A DNA stretch of 64,000 bases from Ramlibacter algicola (GTDB taxonomy: Bacteria; Pseudomonadota; Gammaproteobacteria; Burkholderiales; Burkholderiaceae_C): positions 1,984,001 through 2,048,000 of the forward strand of contig NZ_JAEDAO010000001.1 of the NCBI RefSeq assembly GCF_016641735.1. The letters are read 5' to 3'. Below, one piece after another: positions 22,390-30,466 of this stretch. Within the stretch, counting starts at the first letter, position 1. Every line of letters starts with the position of its first letter. The translations under genes were made by a program, and so were the position numbers. The notes beneath the pieces were generated by a model. The model was not told the origin of the DNA. It worked only from the letters and a program-made list of their open reading frames with translations, and ran no database searches.

Positions 22390-23442
22390 CTACAGGCGCA
22401 GGCGCTGCGAGTAGCCCGTCATCTCCAGGTAGCCACGGCCCACGCGGCGCCCGTTGCTGTCCACCAGCTCGGACAGCCCCTCCCAGTAGATCGCTCCCGT
22501 CGACGCGCGGCTGTCCAGTTCCTGGTCGTCGAGCAGCGCGCGCACCGTGTAGAAGTCGGCCGGCGTGCGCACCATCCACTCCACCGGGTAGCTCGCACCC
22601 GATCGCGGGCTGGTCCAGCGCCGCAGCGCGCGAAATTGCGTCTCGCCCTGGCTCGCGATGTAGGTGTCGCCCGAAGGACCGCGGAACGACCCGCCGTCCC
22701 ACAGCGGCACGCCGTCGCGCGTGCGCAGCTGGAACGCGGTGAGCGCGCTGCCGTCGTCCAGGTTCATGCCGATCCAGTCCCAGCCCACCGCGTCCGGATG
22801 CAGGAGCGCCTCGCTCCATTCGTGGTCCAGCCAGGCCTTTCCTTCGATGCGTTGCGGCTTGCCTTGCAGCGTCACGCTGCCGCTGACGGCGAGTTGCGGC
22901 ACGCTGTAGTAGTAGCTCGCCTGGTCCATGCCGGGCCCCTTGCGCGAGAGCCCGCGATCGCCCTGCAGCAGCGGCGGCTGCGTGGGCACCAGGCGCAGGT
23001 CGAGCGTGAACTGGCGCGCCGGCAGCCGCGCGCTGTAGCTGCCATCCGCGCCGCGTTGCAGGTGCCAGTCGCGGATGTGCACGCGCGTGTCGTCCTCGGC
23101 CGCCTCCGCGACGCCGAAGCCCGCGCGCGCGATGCGCTGGTCGTGCAGCAGGCGGCGGCCCTGCAGATCGGTCAGCGCCGCGTGCGCGAACACGAGCTGC
23201 TTGCCGGCGAATTGCGATTGCAGCGGCTGCGCGGCATCGACCCGCGTGCGGAAGAACGTCAGCTGGAAGCCGAACTCGCGATCGCCCGCGTGGACCGCGC
23301 CGGTGGCGTACCACCACTCCGTGCGCAGGTCCGGATGCGAGCCATGGTCGCGCGGGAAGCGGATCTCGCGCACCGGCAGGGCCAACGCGCGAGGCAGCGC
23401 GGCGACGAAGGGCAGGGCGAGCAAGGGGCGGCGGTGTATCAC
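22390..23442 (-). CDS. AttH/CrtC-like lipocalin domain protein of an ABC system
   Basis: A 350-residue exported protein with a short N-terminal signal (LLALPFVAALPRALA). The family signature TEWWYATGAV lies near residues 39-48 and DHEWSEALL near 206; both mark the two-lipocalin fold shared by carotenoid 1,2-hydratase (CrtC) and AttH. No carotenoid genes are near, so hydratase activity is unlikely and an AttH-like role with the adjacent permease is favoured. It starts at GTG 23442 after a GGAGG site, overlapping the permease stop in a GTGA, so the two are translationally coupled. Confidence 0.85.
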   Translation of the reverse strand: MIHRRPLLALPFVAALPRALALPVREIRFPRDHGSHPDLRTEWWYATGAVHAGDREFGFQLTFFRTRVDAAQPLQSQFAGKQLVFAHAALTDLQGRRLLHDQRIARAGFGVAEAAEDDTRVHIRDWHLQRGADGSYSARLPARQFTLDLRLVPTQPPLLQGDRGLSRKGPGMDQASYYYSVPQLAVSGSVTLQGKPQRIEGKAWLDHEWSEALLHPDAVGWDWIGMNLDDGSALTAFQLRTRDGVPLWDGGSFRGPSGDTYIASQGETQFRALRRWTSPRSGASYPVEWMVRTPADFYTVRALLDDQELDSRASTGAIYWEGLSELVDSNGRRVGRGYLEMTGYSQRLRL

Positions 23443-25967
23443 CAGTCCTCCTTCACGGCCAGCACCGCATCGCGACCCGCCGCGGCGCGGCCCGCGAGCC
23501 ACGCGGTCAGCGTGCCTGCGATGACGACGCAGATGCCGAGGACCGCGAGCCGCACCCAGGGCACGTGCAGGTCCATGGTCCAGTGGAAGCTCTGCGGGTT
23601 GACCACGTGCACCAGCACCAGCGACACGCCCAGCCCGAGCGCGATGCCGGCCAGCGCACCGACCACCGTCCACGCCGCGCCTTCGCCGGCGACCACGCCC
23701 AGGATCTGCGAGCGCGTGAGGCCCAGGTGCGCCAGCAGGCCGAACTCCTTGCGCCGCGCCAGCACCTGCGCGCTGAAGCTCGCCGCGACGCCGAACAGGC
23801 CGATGCCGATCGCCACCGCCTGCAGCCAGTACGTGACCGCGAAGCTGCGGTCGAACAGGCGCAGCGACGCGGTGCGGATCTCGGAGGCCGATGCGATCTC
23901 GACCAGCGACGAGGCGGAGCCCGCGGCGCTGCGGATGCCCGCTTGCACGTCGGCCGCCGGCGCGCCGGGTGCGAGCCACACCGACAGGTCCGTGACGCGC
24001 CGGTCCCCCGTGACGCGCTCGTAGTCGCGGCGGTCCAGCAGCACGGCGCCGGTCTGGCGCACGTAGTCGCGCCAGATGCCGGCCACGACGAAGCGGCTGG
24101 GCGCACCGTCGGGCGGTGCGAGGCCGAGTGTCGCGTCGAGCCACGGCAGCGGCTCGCCCACGCGGGCGCCGTGCAGGTCGCGCAGCGCTTCGCTCGCGTA
24201 CACGGGGATGCGGCCGGCGGGGACGGGCGAAAGCTCGCCCGCCAGCGGCAGGTCGCGCGCGGGTGCTTCGATCTGCCGCGCGAGCAGCGCGACGGAAGGA
24301 CGCGCCGGATCGGGCTGCAGCGAACGCACGCGCTGCGTGGCCACGCGCGCCACGCCAGGCAATCGCGCAACCCTGTCGACCAGCGAAGCGTCGAGGAACG
24401 CCGTGTCGGCGCCGGCCGTGGTGCCGGCGGTGCGCACGTAGAGGTCCGCCGGCAGCAGCACGTCGAGCCAGCGGCTCACCGAATCGCGGAAGCTGGCGAC
24501 CATCACGGTGAGCGCCACCGCGAGGCTGAGCGCGGCGACCACGCCGCTGACCGCGACCGCGGCGGTTTCGCGCACGCGCCGCGCGCGCTCGACGGCCAGC
24601 AGCGGCAGCAGCCGGTTCGCCACGTGCGGCGCGATGCGGTCGTACAGCCAGCCGACGGCGGGCGGCAGCGACGCGATGCCGCCCACCAGCAGGGCGGCGA
24701 CCGCGAGGTAGGCTGCGATCGGCAGGTCCGCGACCGGCGGCAGCAGCGCCAGCGGCAGCGAGGCGGCCAGCAGCAGCAAGCCGGGCGTGACCCGTGACGC
24801 CGGTCCTTCCGACGCGCGCAGGCCCTTGAGCGCCTGCGCCAGCGGCAGCCGTTCGGCCTGGCGCGCCGGGAACCAGCCGCCGGCCAGCGCAGCAGCGACG
24901 CCGAGCAGTGCATAGCCGGCGGCAGCGGTGCTGCTCCAGTGCAGCGAGGGGGTGACGCCTTCGAAGTAGCCGCCGCCCAGGTCGCCGCCCAGCAGCCGCA
25001 GGGCCAGCAGCGCCAGCGCGGTGCCGAGCGCAACGCCCAGCAGGCTGCCGACGGCGCCGAGGCCGGCCGACTCGAACAGGACCAGCCGCCGGCGCGCGCG
25101 CGCATCGAGACCCAGCACGCCGAGCAGCGCGAACTGCTGCGAACGCCGGGCGACGCTCAGCGACAGCACGGAGAACACGAGGAACGCGCCGGTGAACAGC
25201 GCGACCAGCGCCAGCACGGTGAGATTCACGCGGTAAGCGCGCGAGAGGTTGTCCACGCGCTGCAGGGCGTCGCCGGGTTGCGCGGCGATCACGCCGGGCG
25301 GCAACGCCATCCGCCGCGCCCAGGCGGCGGTGTCGGTCCCGGCGCGCAATTGCACGTCGATGCGCGAGAGCACGCCGGCGCGCCCGAACAGGTCCTGCGC
25401 GGCGCCGATGTCCATCACCGCGAGGGGCGCCCCCGCCGCACCCACGGTCCCCGCCACGCGCACCTCCAGCATCTGCAGGCCGGCTTGCAGTTGCACGCGA
25501 TCGACCGGCAGCCGCTCGCTCGCGGCGCCGTTGAGGAACACCGCGCCCGGCGCGAACAGCGCCATGCGGTCCGTTTCCTGGAACGGGCGCGGCACCAGGT
25601 TCGGCGCCACCGCTCCGGTCGTGAGCGCGTCGAGGCCCAGGACGCGCAAGGAGACTCGCTTGCCGTTGCGGCCGACGGCGTTGGTGGCGAGTTCCAGCAC
25701 CGGGCCGGCGAGGGTCACTGCTTCGTCGGCCGCGACGCGGGCGAACAGCGCTTCGTCGAAGCTGCCCTGCGTCGCGCGCAGTTCGAGATCCGGTTGTCCG
25801 TTCACGGCACGCACGGCGGCGGAGAACTCGCTGAGCGCCGACGCGTTGATCAGGTGCACCGCCAGCGCGAGGGCCACGCCCAGCATGACGGCCGCGATGG
25901 CGGCGATGCTGCGCCAGGGGTGCCGGCGCAGGTCCTGCCAGGAGAAGGTGCGCAGCAGGTCCCGCAT
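23439..25967 (-). CDS. FtsX-family ABC transporter permease
   Basis: An 842-residue permease of the MacB/LolC-like FtsX type with duplicated membrane modules. A first helix lies near residues 18-42, a large periplasmic domain follows, then helix groups around 260-450, a second periplasmic region, and final helices near 720-830. It lacks an ATPase domain. The partner is probably the LolD-like ATPase at 28013-28669, now separated by about 2 kb, while the AttH-like gene is coupled downstream. The ATG at 25967 lies 17 bp from the divergent GNAT gene. Longer upstream open frame is antisense to that gene. Confidence 0.88.
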   Translation of the reverse strand: MRDLLRTFSWQDLRRHPWRSIAAIAAVMLGVALALAVHLINASALSEFSAAVRAVNGQPDLELRATQGSFDEALFARVAADEAVTLAGPVLELATNAVGRNGKRVSLRVLGLDALTTGAVAPNLVPRPFQETDRMALFAPGAVFLNGAASERLPVDRVQLQAGLQMLEVRVAGTVGAAGAPLAVMDIGAAQDLFGRAGVLSRIDVQLRAGTDTAAWARRMALPPGVIAAQPGDALQRVDNLSRAYRVNLTVLALVALFTGAFLVFSVLSLSVARRSQQFALLGVLGLDARARRRLVLFESAGLGAVGSLLGVALGTALALLALRLLGGDLGGGYFEGVTPSLHWSSTAAAGYALLGVAAALAGGWFPARQAERLPLAQALKGLRASEGPASRVTPGLLLLAASLPLALLPPVADLPIAAYLAVAALLVGGIASLPPAVGWLYDRIAPHVANRLLPLLAVERARRVRETAAVAVSGVVAALSLAVALTVMVASFRDSVSRWLDVLLPADLYVRTAGTTAGADTAFLDASLVDRVARLPGVARVATQRVRSLQPDPARPSVALLARQIEAPARDLPLAGELSPVPAGRIPVYASEALRDLHGARVGEPLPWLDATLGLAPPDGAPSRFVVAGIWRDYVRQTGAVLLDRRDYERVTGDRRVTDLSVWLAPGAPAADVQAGIRSAAGSASSLVEIASASEIRTASLRLFDRSFAVTYWLQAVAIGIGLFGVAASFSAQVLARRKEFGLLAHLGLTRSQILGVVAGEGAAWTVVGALAGIALGLGVSLVLVHVVNPQSFHWTMDLHVPWVRLAVLGICVVIAGTLTAWLAGRAAAGRDAVLAVKEDW

Positions 25968-25984
25968 GGGATCATTGTGCAGCC

Positions 25985-26725
25985 ATGACCGACGACGACA
26001 TCGAACGCCTCGAGCGCGCCACGCTCGCCGCAGTGCCTCCGCGCGAACTGCTGGCGCTGGAGGGCTGGCTCGTCGGCTTGGACCCGGGCACCGTCGGCCG
26101 CGCGCACAGCGCCGTGCCCACGCGGCACGAGCGTCTGCGTGTCGACCTGGTGCCGGAAATCCTCGACGCGTATGCGCAGCGCGGCTTGCGACCGGCGTTC
26201 CGGGTCCCGGACGTCGCGGGCTGCCAGCTGCTGTGCGACGACCTCGCGGGGCGCGGCTTCGCGGCGACGCAGCCGACGCTGGTGCAGACCGGCCCGGCGG
26301 CATCGTTGTCCGAAGTCGATGGCGGTGCGGCGGTCGAGTTCGCCGCGCGGCCGGACGCCGCTTGGTCCGCGCTGTTCCTCGGCGACGGCTTCGATCCGGT
26401 CGACGGCGCGAGCCGCATCGGGATCCTGCAGCGCAGCGACACGACGCTCTTCGCGTCCGTGCGCTTCGACGGCGTGGTGGCCGCGGTCGGCAGTGCCTGC
26501 TTCAGCGACGGCTGGGCCGGCGTGCACGGCATGCGCACCGCGCCGGGCTGTCGCGGTCGCGGGCTGGCCGGATCGATCCTCGCGGCCTTCGGGCGTGAAG
26601 CTGCGCGACGCAGCCTCGAGCGCGTGATGCTGCAGGTGGAGGAAAGGAATGCGCCCGCGCGCTCGCTGTATGGACGCGCGGGCCTGCGCACCGCGTGGCG
26701 GTACGCGTACTGGCGGCCCGCGTAG
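25985..26725 (+). CDS. GNAT family N-acetyltransferase
   Basis: A 246-residue protein. The C-terminal half carries a GNAT core: the acetyl-CoA loop is CRGRGLAGSILAAFGREA near residues 193-210, followed by the NAPARSLYGRAGL segment. The N-terminal 110 residues are a less conserved second domain, as in two-domain GNAT proteins. The acceptor substrate is unknown. It is transcribed away from the permease, in a cluster of genes that separates ABC-system parts. Confidence 0.85.
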   Translation: MTDDDIERLERATLAAVPPRELLALEGWLVGLDPGTVGRAHSAVPTRHERLRVDLVPEILDAYAQRGLRPAFRVPDVAGCQLLCDDLAGRGFAATQPTLVQTGPAASLSEVDGGAAVEFAARPDAAWSALFLGDGFDPVDGASRIGILQRSDTTLFASVRFDGVVAAVGSACFSDGWAGVHGMRTAPGCRGRGLAGSILAAFGREAARRSLERVMLQVEERNAPARSLYGRAGLRTAWRYAYWRPA

Positions 26726-26743
26726 GGGCGGGCCGCCGCGGCC

Positions 26744-27232
26744 TCAGGCCGCCATGCCCATGTCGGCCATCAGTTCTTCCTTGCGCGCCTCGAGCTCCTC
26801 GCGCATCGCGACGAGATCGAGCTTGCGGGCCGAGCGGGCCTTGGGGAAGATTTCGTTCTTCTCTTCCTTGACGTGGTGGTCGATGTACTCGCCCAGCACC
26901 TTGACCTTGGCTTCCCACTTGTCGTCCGGCTCCGTCGCGCCCTGGATCTGCGCGATCAGGTCCTTGGCGCTCTGGTGCTCCACCTCCGCCTCGTCGAGAA
27001 GGTCGGTGTCCTTGATCGCCTCGCGCAGCGCCGGATAGAAGATCTCCTCCTCGATCTGGGCATGCACGGTGACCTCGACGCAGATGCGCTCGGCCAGGTC
27101 GAGCTTCTTCTGCGCCGCGCTCCTGGCGCGCGACTGGGTGAGTTCCTCGAACTCCTTGAACATCTTCTTGACGTTGCGATGGTCGGCGTCGAGCAGGTCG
27201 CAAGCGTCCTTGGCGGCGCGGGTGCTGGGCAT
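26744..27232 (-). CDS. Hemerythrin HHE domain protein
   Basis: A 162-residue four-helix-bundle protein with the di-iron ligand set of HHE hemerythrins: H18 in DADHRN, H57 with E61 (HAQIE), H86 and H119 or H120 with E123/E124 (HHVKEE). Such proteins bind O2 or NO-related species or help iron-sulphur repair. The C-terminus is a charged helix. A clear AAGGAG precedes the ATG at 27232. It converges with the GNAT gene 18 bp away and is divergent from the ribbon-helix-helix pair. Confidence 0.92.
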   Translation of the reverse strand: MPSTRAAKDACDLLDADHRNVKKMFKEFEELTQSRARSAAQKKLDLAERICVEVTVHAQIEEEIFYPALREAIKDTDLLDEAEVEHQSAKDLIAQIQGATEPDDKWEAKVKVLGEYIDHHVKEEKNEIFPKARSARKLDLVAMREELEARKEELMADMGMAA

Positions 27233-27467
27233 CTGGTGGCTCCTTGTGTGGTGGAGCCATGGTGAAAGCGACGAGCCTGCGGCCCTGTAGGAGAAGGTCG
27301 CGTCAGCAGCGGCGCCCGGTTGACGCCAAGCGGTTCGCCTGCACTCTCAAGGGCGCAGGCATGTCGGACATGGCGTGGGGCATCGGGCGGCCCCAGCCGT
27401 CGGCAATGGATGGCCTGCATCGTCCGCGGCTCCCTGCGCCGGCGCGCCACGAGGGAGCGCACAGTGA

Positions 27468-27478
27468 TTGCATCGCAA
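27468..27478 (+). promoter_or_regulatory. Palindrome before the first ribbon-helix-helix gene
   Basis: TTGC-atc-GCAA, a perfect four-base inverted repeat with a three-base spacer, ends 20 bases before the ATG at 27499. The word TTGC..GCAA recurs in the larger palindrome upstream of the paralogue at 27815, so both may bind the same small regulator. This is inference from shape only. Confidence 0.35.
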
Positions 27479-27498
27479 CGAAAGGAGCACCCACAGGA

Positions 27499-27693
27499 AT
27501 GGAAGACAAGACGGCCCGCTTCACCATCCTCATCGACGCCGACCGCAAGCGCGAGTTCGAGGCGCTCTGCGCGGCCCAGGATGTGACGGCCTCCCAGATG
27601 ATCCGCCGCCTGATGCGGGAGTATTTGTCCAAACATGGCGTCGACCCCGGCGACAAGGCCAGGCGCCCCAGCACTCGCCGCAAGACGCAGTGA
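27499..27693 (+). CDS. Ribbon-helix-helix protein, first of a tandem pair
   Basis: A 64-residue CopG/Arc-like protein. Residues 4-12 (KTARFTILI) form the DNA-contacting strand, then two helices (ADRKREFEALCAAQD and TASQMIRRLMREYLSK), ending in a basic tail RRPSTRRKTQ. The ATG at 27499 is chosen because it aligns with the paralogue and follows an AAAGGAG-type site; the longer frame upstream has no homology. Such proteins are dimeric DNA-binding regulators. No toxin gene sits beside it, so an antitoxin role is not supported. Confidence 0.85.
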   Translation: MEDKTARFTILIDADRKREFEALCAAQDVTASQMIRRLMREYLSKHGVDPGDKARRPSTRRKTQ

Positions 27694-27741
27694 GCGTGGC
27701 GCGGCGCTGTGGCCGCCGTCGCAGGTGATGCAATTTGAGAG

Positions 27742-27781
27742 TTGCGGATGCGTTCGCAACGGTCGGGCAGGCCATTAGAAT
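27742..27781 (+). promoter_or_regulatory. Candidate promoter and operator of the second ribbon-helix-helix gene
   Basis: An imperfect palindrome TTGCG-N8-CGCAA lies at 27742-27759. It overlaps a TTCGCA -35 candidate at 27753-27758, followed after 17 bp by TAGAAT at 27776-27781. The ATG is at 27815, leaving a leader of about 27 bases. The layout would suit autorepression. Confidence 0.45.
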
Positions 27782-27814
27782 GCCATTCACATCGCAGCCC
27801 CTGCCGGATTCCGA

Positions 27815-28006
27815 ATGGAACCCAAGACCGCCAGGCTCACCGTCCTCATCGACCCGCGCCGCAAGGAAGCCTTCGAGGCCCTCTGCCACAGCCAGGACAT
27901 GACCCCTTCGCAGGTCATGCGCCGGCTGATCCGCGACTTCATGGAACAGAACGCCCCGGCCCCGACGGCCGCGCCGCGCAAGTCGGCCACCAGCCGCAAG
28001 CGCTAG
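27815..28006 (+). CDS. Ribbon-helix-helix protein, second of a tandem pair
   Basis: A 63-residue paralogue of the preceding gene. The frameworks M-E-x-K-T-A-R, T-x-L-I-D, R-K-x-x-F-E-A-L-C and Q-D-x-T-x-S-Q-x-x-R-R-L are shared position by position, with no gap over the first 46 residues. The tail differs (APAPTAAPRKSATSRKR) but is again basic and Ala/Pro-rich. A local duplication followed by divergence is the simplest reading. The two genes have separate upstream palindromes, so they need not be co-transcribed. The stop lies six bases from the end of the convergent ABC ATPase gene. Confidence 0.85.
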   Translation: MEPKTARLTVLIDPRRKEAFEALCHSQDMTPSQVMRRLIRDFMEQNAPAPTAAPRKSATSRKR

Positions 28007-28012
28007 GTCCTG

Positions 28013-28669
28013 CTAGCCCAGGCCCTCGGCGGTCATGTGCAGCACGCGGTCGGCGCGCGCCGCGGCGGCCGCCGAATGCGTGACGAGCACCAGCGACGCG
28101 CCTTGCTCGCGCGTGCGCCGCGGCAGGACGTCCAGCACCTGGTCCGCCGTCCTCGGGTCGAGGTTGCCGGTCGGCTCGTCGGCCAGCAGCAGCGCCGGGT
28201 CGTGCACCAGGGCGCGCGCGATCGCCACCCGCTGCAATTGCCCGCCACTCAACTGCTGCGGCAGCCGCTCGCCCAGGCCACCCAAGCCCACCGACTCCAG
28301 CGCCTGCTCCACGCGCGCCGCATCATGCCGCTGCAGCAGCATCAGCGGCAGCGCCACGTTCTGCCGCACGTCCAGGTGCGGCAGGACGTGGAACGCCTGG
28401 AACACGAAGCCGATGGCCTCGCGCCGCAGCAGGGCGCGCGCTGCGTCATCGAGCGTCGCGAGGTCGCGGCCCGCGACCGTGATCCGCCCCGCATCCCAGG
28501 TGTCCAGCCCGGCCAGGCAGTGCAGCAGCGTGGACTTGCCCACGCCCGACTCGCCCACGATGGCCACGAACTCGCCGCGCGCGACCCGCAAGTCGATGCC
28601 GCGGAAGATGGGCGTCTCGCCGTAGTGCTTGGCCAGGCCTTCGACGGTGGCGATCGGCGTGTCGCTCAT
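28013..28669 (-). CDS. ABC transporter ATP-binding protein, LolD/MacB type
   Basis: A 218-residue ATPase with Walker [10 protein letters not shown] near residue 38, the [15 protein letters not shown] segment typical of the LolD/FtsE/MacB branch, signature LSGGQLQR, and Walker [14 protein letters not shown]. Its ATG at 28669 overlaps the miaA stop (ATGA), so it is coupled to miaA. ATPases of this branch pair with FtsX-type permeases; the only one in the window is at 23439-25967, same strand, separated by four inserted genes. Together with the AttH-like protein they make a plausible AttEFGH-like export system. Confidence 0.92.
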   Translation of the reverse strand: MSDTPIATVEGLAKHYGETPIFRGIDLRVARGEFVAIVGESGVGKSTLLHCLAGLDTWDAGRITVAGRDLATLDDAARALLRREAIGFVFQAFHVLPHLDVRQNVALPLMLLQRHDAARVEQALESVGLGGLGERLPQQLSGGQLQRVAIARALVHDPALLLADEPTGNLDPRTADQVLDVLPRRTREQGASLVLVTHSAAAAARADRVLHMTAEGLG

Positions 28670-29598
28670 GCGAGGGCCTTGCGCGCGGCGGCCAGCAGGG
28701 CAGGGACCACGCCCGGTGCGTCGCAGGGGATCACCTCGCGTTCCATGCTGCGCAGCCACGTGAGCTGGCGCTTGGCGAGCTGGCGGGTGGCGAAGACGCC
28801 GCGGTCGCGCAGCTGGTCCATCGGCAGTTGGCCGTCGAGCGCTTCCCATGCCTGCCGGTAGCCGACGCTGCGCATGCTGGGCAGCCCGGGATGCAGGTCG
28901 CCCCGCGCCCGGAGCGCCCGCACTTCGTCGAGGAAGCCGGCGGCCAGCATGGCGTCGAAGCGGCGCTCGATGCGCTCGTGCAGCCAGGCGCGGTCCGTGG
29001 GCTCGAGCGACAGCAAGGCGGCCGGACGCCAGCCTTCGCTGCGCTGCGCCCCGTGGAAGGCGCTGAGCGGTTGCCCGGTCGCGCGGAACACCTCCAGCGC
29101 GCGTTGGATGCGCTGCGCGTCGTTCGGCGCCAGCCGCTGTGCCGCCGCGGGGTCCACGCGCGCCAGCTCGGCGTGCAGCGCGGGCCAGCCATGCTGCACC
29201 GCTTCGGCTTCGATCTGCGAACGGAGTTCCGGATCGGCCGGCGGCAGCGCGTCGAGGCCTTCGAACAGCGCCTTGAAATACAGCATCGTCCCGCCCACCA
29301 GCAACGGCAGGCGCCCGCGCTGCGCGATCTCGCCGATGACGCGCCGCGCGTCGGCGCTGAACTCCGCCGCGCTGTACGGCTGCGTGGGCTCGCGGATGTC
29401 GACCAGGTGGTGCGGCACCGCGGCGCGTTCGGCCGCCGTCGGCTTGGCGGTGCCGATGTCCATGCCGCGGTAGACCAGCGCCGAATCGACGCTGACGATC
29501 TCGCCCCCGAGCTCGCGTGCGAGCGCCAGCGCGGCATCCGACTTGCCGGAGGCGGTGGGACCGGCGAGCGCGAGGAAGCGGGGAGGGGAAGTCGGCAC
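28666..29598 (-). CDS. miaA: tRNA dimethylallyltransferase
   Basis: A 310-residue enzyme that adds dimethylallyl to N6 of A37 in tRNAs reading UNN codons, the first step to ms2i6A. The P-loop GPTASGKS is at residues 13-20 and [26 protein letters not shown] and [10 protein letters not shown] are family landmarks. It begins at GTG 29598; no ATG gives the conserved [12 protein letters not shown] start. It ends overlapping the ABC ATPase gene and begins 20 bp after the hydrolase gene. Confidence 0.95.
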   Translation of the reverse strand: MPTSPPRFLALAGPTASGKSDAALALARELGGEIVSVDSALVYRGMDIGTAKPTAAERAAVPHHLVDIREPTQPYSAAEFSADARRVIGEIAQRGRLPLLVGGTMLYFKALFEGLDALPPADPELRSQIEAEAVQHGWPALHAELARVDPAAAQRLAPNDAQRIQRALEVFRATGQPLSAFHGAQRSEGWRPAALLSLEPTDRAWLHERIERRFDAMLAAGFLDEVRALRARGDLHPGLPSMRSVGYRQAWEALDGQLPMDQLRDRGVFATRQLAKRQLTWLRSMEREVIPCDAPGVVPALLAAARKALA

Positions 29599-29618
29599 GG
29601 CGACCCAGGCTACGCCTG

Positions 29619-30461
29619 CTATTGCAGGCTGAACAACTGCCGCACCGCGTCGCGGTACTTCGCGCGCCCGACGTACATCGTGCTGTGGTGCGAGCCGCCG
29701 TCGACCAGCAGGAACTGCTTGCGGCCGGTGGCCTTGTCGTACAGCTTCTGCGCGAGCGAGCTCGGGATCAGCGAATCGTCCGCGCCGTGCACCACCAGCA
29801 GGGGCGAGCCGATCTTCGCGACCTTGCCGGCGGAGTCGAAGCGCTGCGTGATCAGCGGGCCGACCGGCAGCCAGCCCCACTTGAAGCTGCTGGCCACGTC
29901 CGGGATCGAGGTGAAGGTGCCCTCGACGATCGTTCCTTGCTCGTCGTCGACCCGCGACGCGAGGTCGATGGCGATGGCGCCGCCCAGCGAGTGGCCGAAG
30001 ATGTAGCGCGGCCGGTTCGGGCGCTGCGTGGCCAGCCAGTCCCACGCGGCGCGCGCGTCCTCGTAGGCCGTCACCTCCGACGGCAGCCCGGGGCTGCTCT
30101 TGCCGAAGCCGCGGTAGTCGATCGCCAGCACGGCGAAGCCCATGTCCTGCAGCCGCCGCATGCGGCCGGCCGAGCCCATCACGTTCCAGCGCGCGCCATG
30201 CAGGTACAGCAGCACCGGCGTGTCCTTGCGCGGATGGTCGGCTTCGAGCCACAGCGCATGCAGCTTCGCAGGGTCGCCCGTCGCCTCGGAGGTGAAGGAG
30301 ATCCAGGCCTCGTCCATGCCCTCGGCCAGGTCGGCGCTGCCGCCCCAGCTGCGGTCGCTGGGCTGGAAGATCCAGGCGCGCTGCTTCTCGTCGAGGGTGG
30401 CGCAGCCCCAGCTCAGGAGCAGGACCGAGCTGGCGATGGCGGCTGCGAGCAGGCGGCGCAT
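29619..30461 (-). CDS. Alpha/beta hydrolase, secreted or lipid-anchored
   Basis: A 280-residue serine hydrolase. The nucleophile elbow GHSLGG spans 156-161 (Ser158); the acid is in [11 protein letters not shown] and the histidine in GGSHHSTMY. The N-terminus is a signal with LLLSWGC giving C20; the tryptophan makes the lipobox non-standard, so lipoprotein status is only possible. The ATG at 30461 is chosen over one 81 bases upstream because the signal peptide then starts at residue 1. It lies five bases after mutL, same strand. Substrate unknown. Confidence 0.87.
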   Translation of the reverse strand: MRRLLAAAIASSVLLLSWGCATLDEKQRAWIFQPSDRSWGGSADLAEGMDEAWISFTSEATGDPAKLHALWLEADHPRKDTPVLLYLHGARWNVMGSAGRMRRLQDMGFAVLAIDYRGFGKSSPGLPSEVTAYEDARAAWDWLATQRPNRPRYIFGHSLGGAIAIDLASRVDDEQGTIVEGTFTSIPDVASSFKWGWLPVGPLITQRFDSAGKVAKIGSPLLVVHGADDSLIPSSLAQKLYDKATGRKQFLLVDGGSHHSTMYVGRAKYRDAVRQLFSLQ

Positions 30462-30466
30462 GGCCT

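Noticed and set aside
22390..23442. Carotenoid 1,2-hydratase of a carotenoid pathway
   Set aside because: The fold is shared, but no crt genes are present and the gene is coupled to an ABC permease, as for AttH.
27499..28006. Toxin-antitoxin module
   Set aside because: Both genes encode ribbon-helix-helix proteins and no toxin-like gene of suitable size is adjacent. They are better read as paralogous regulators.
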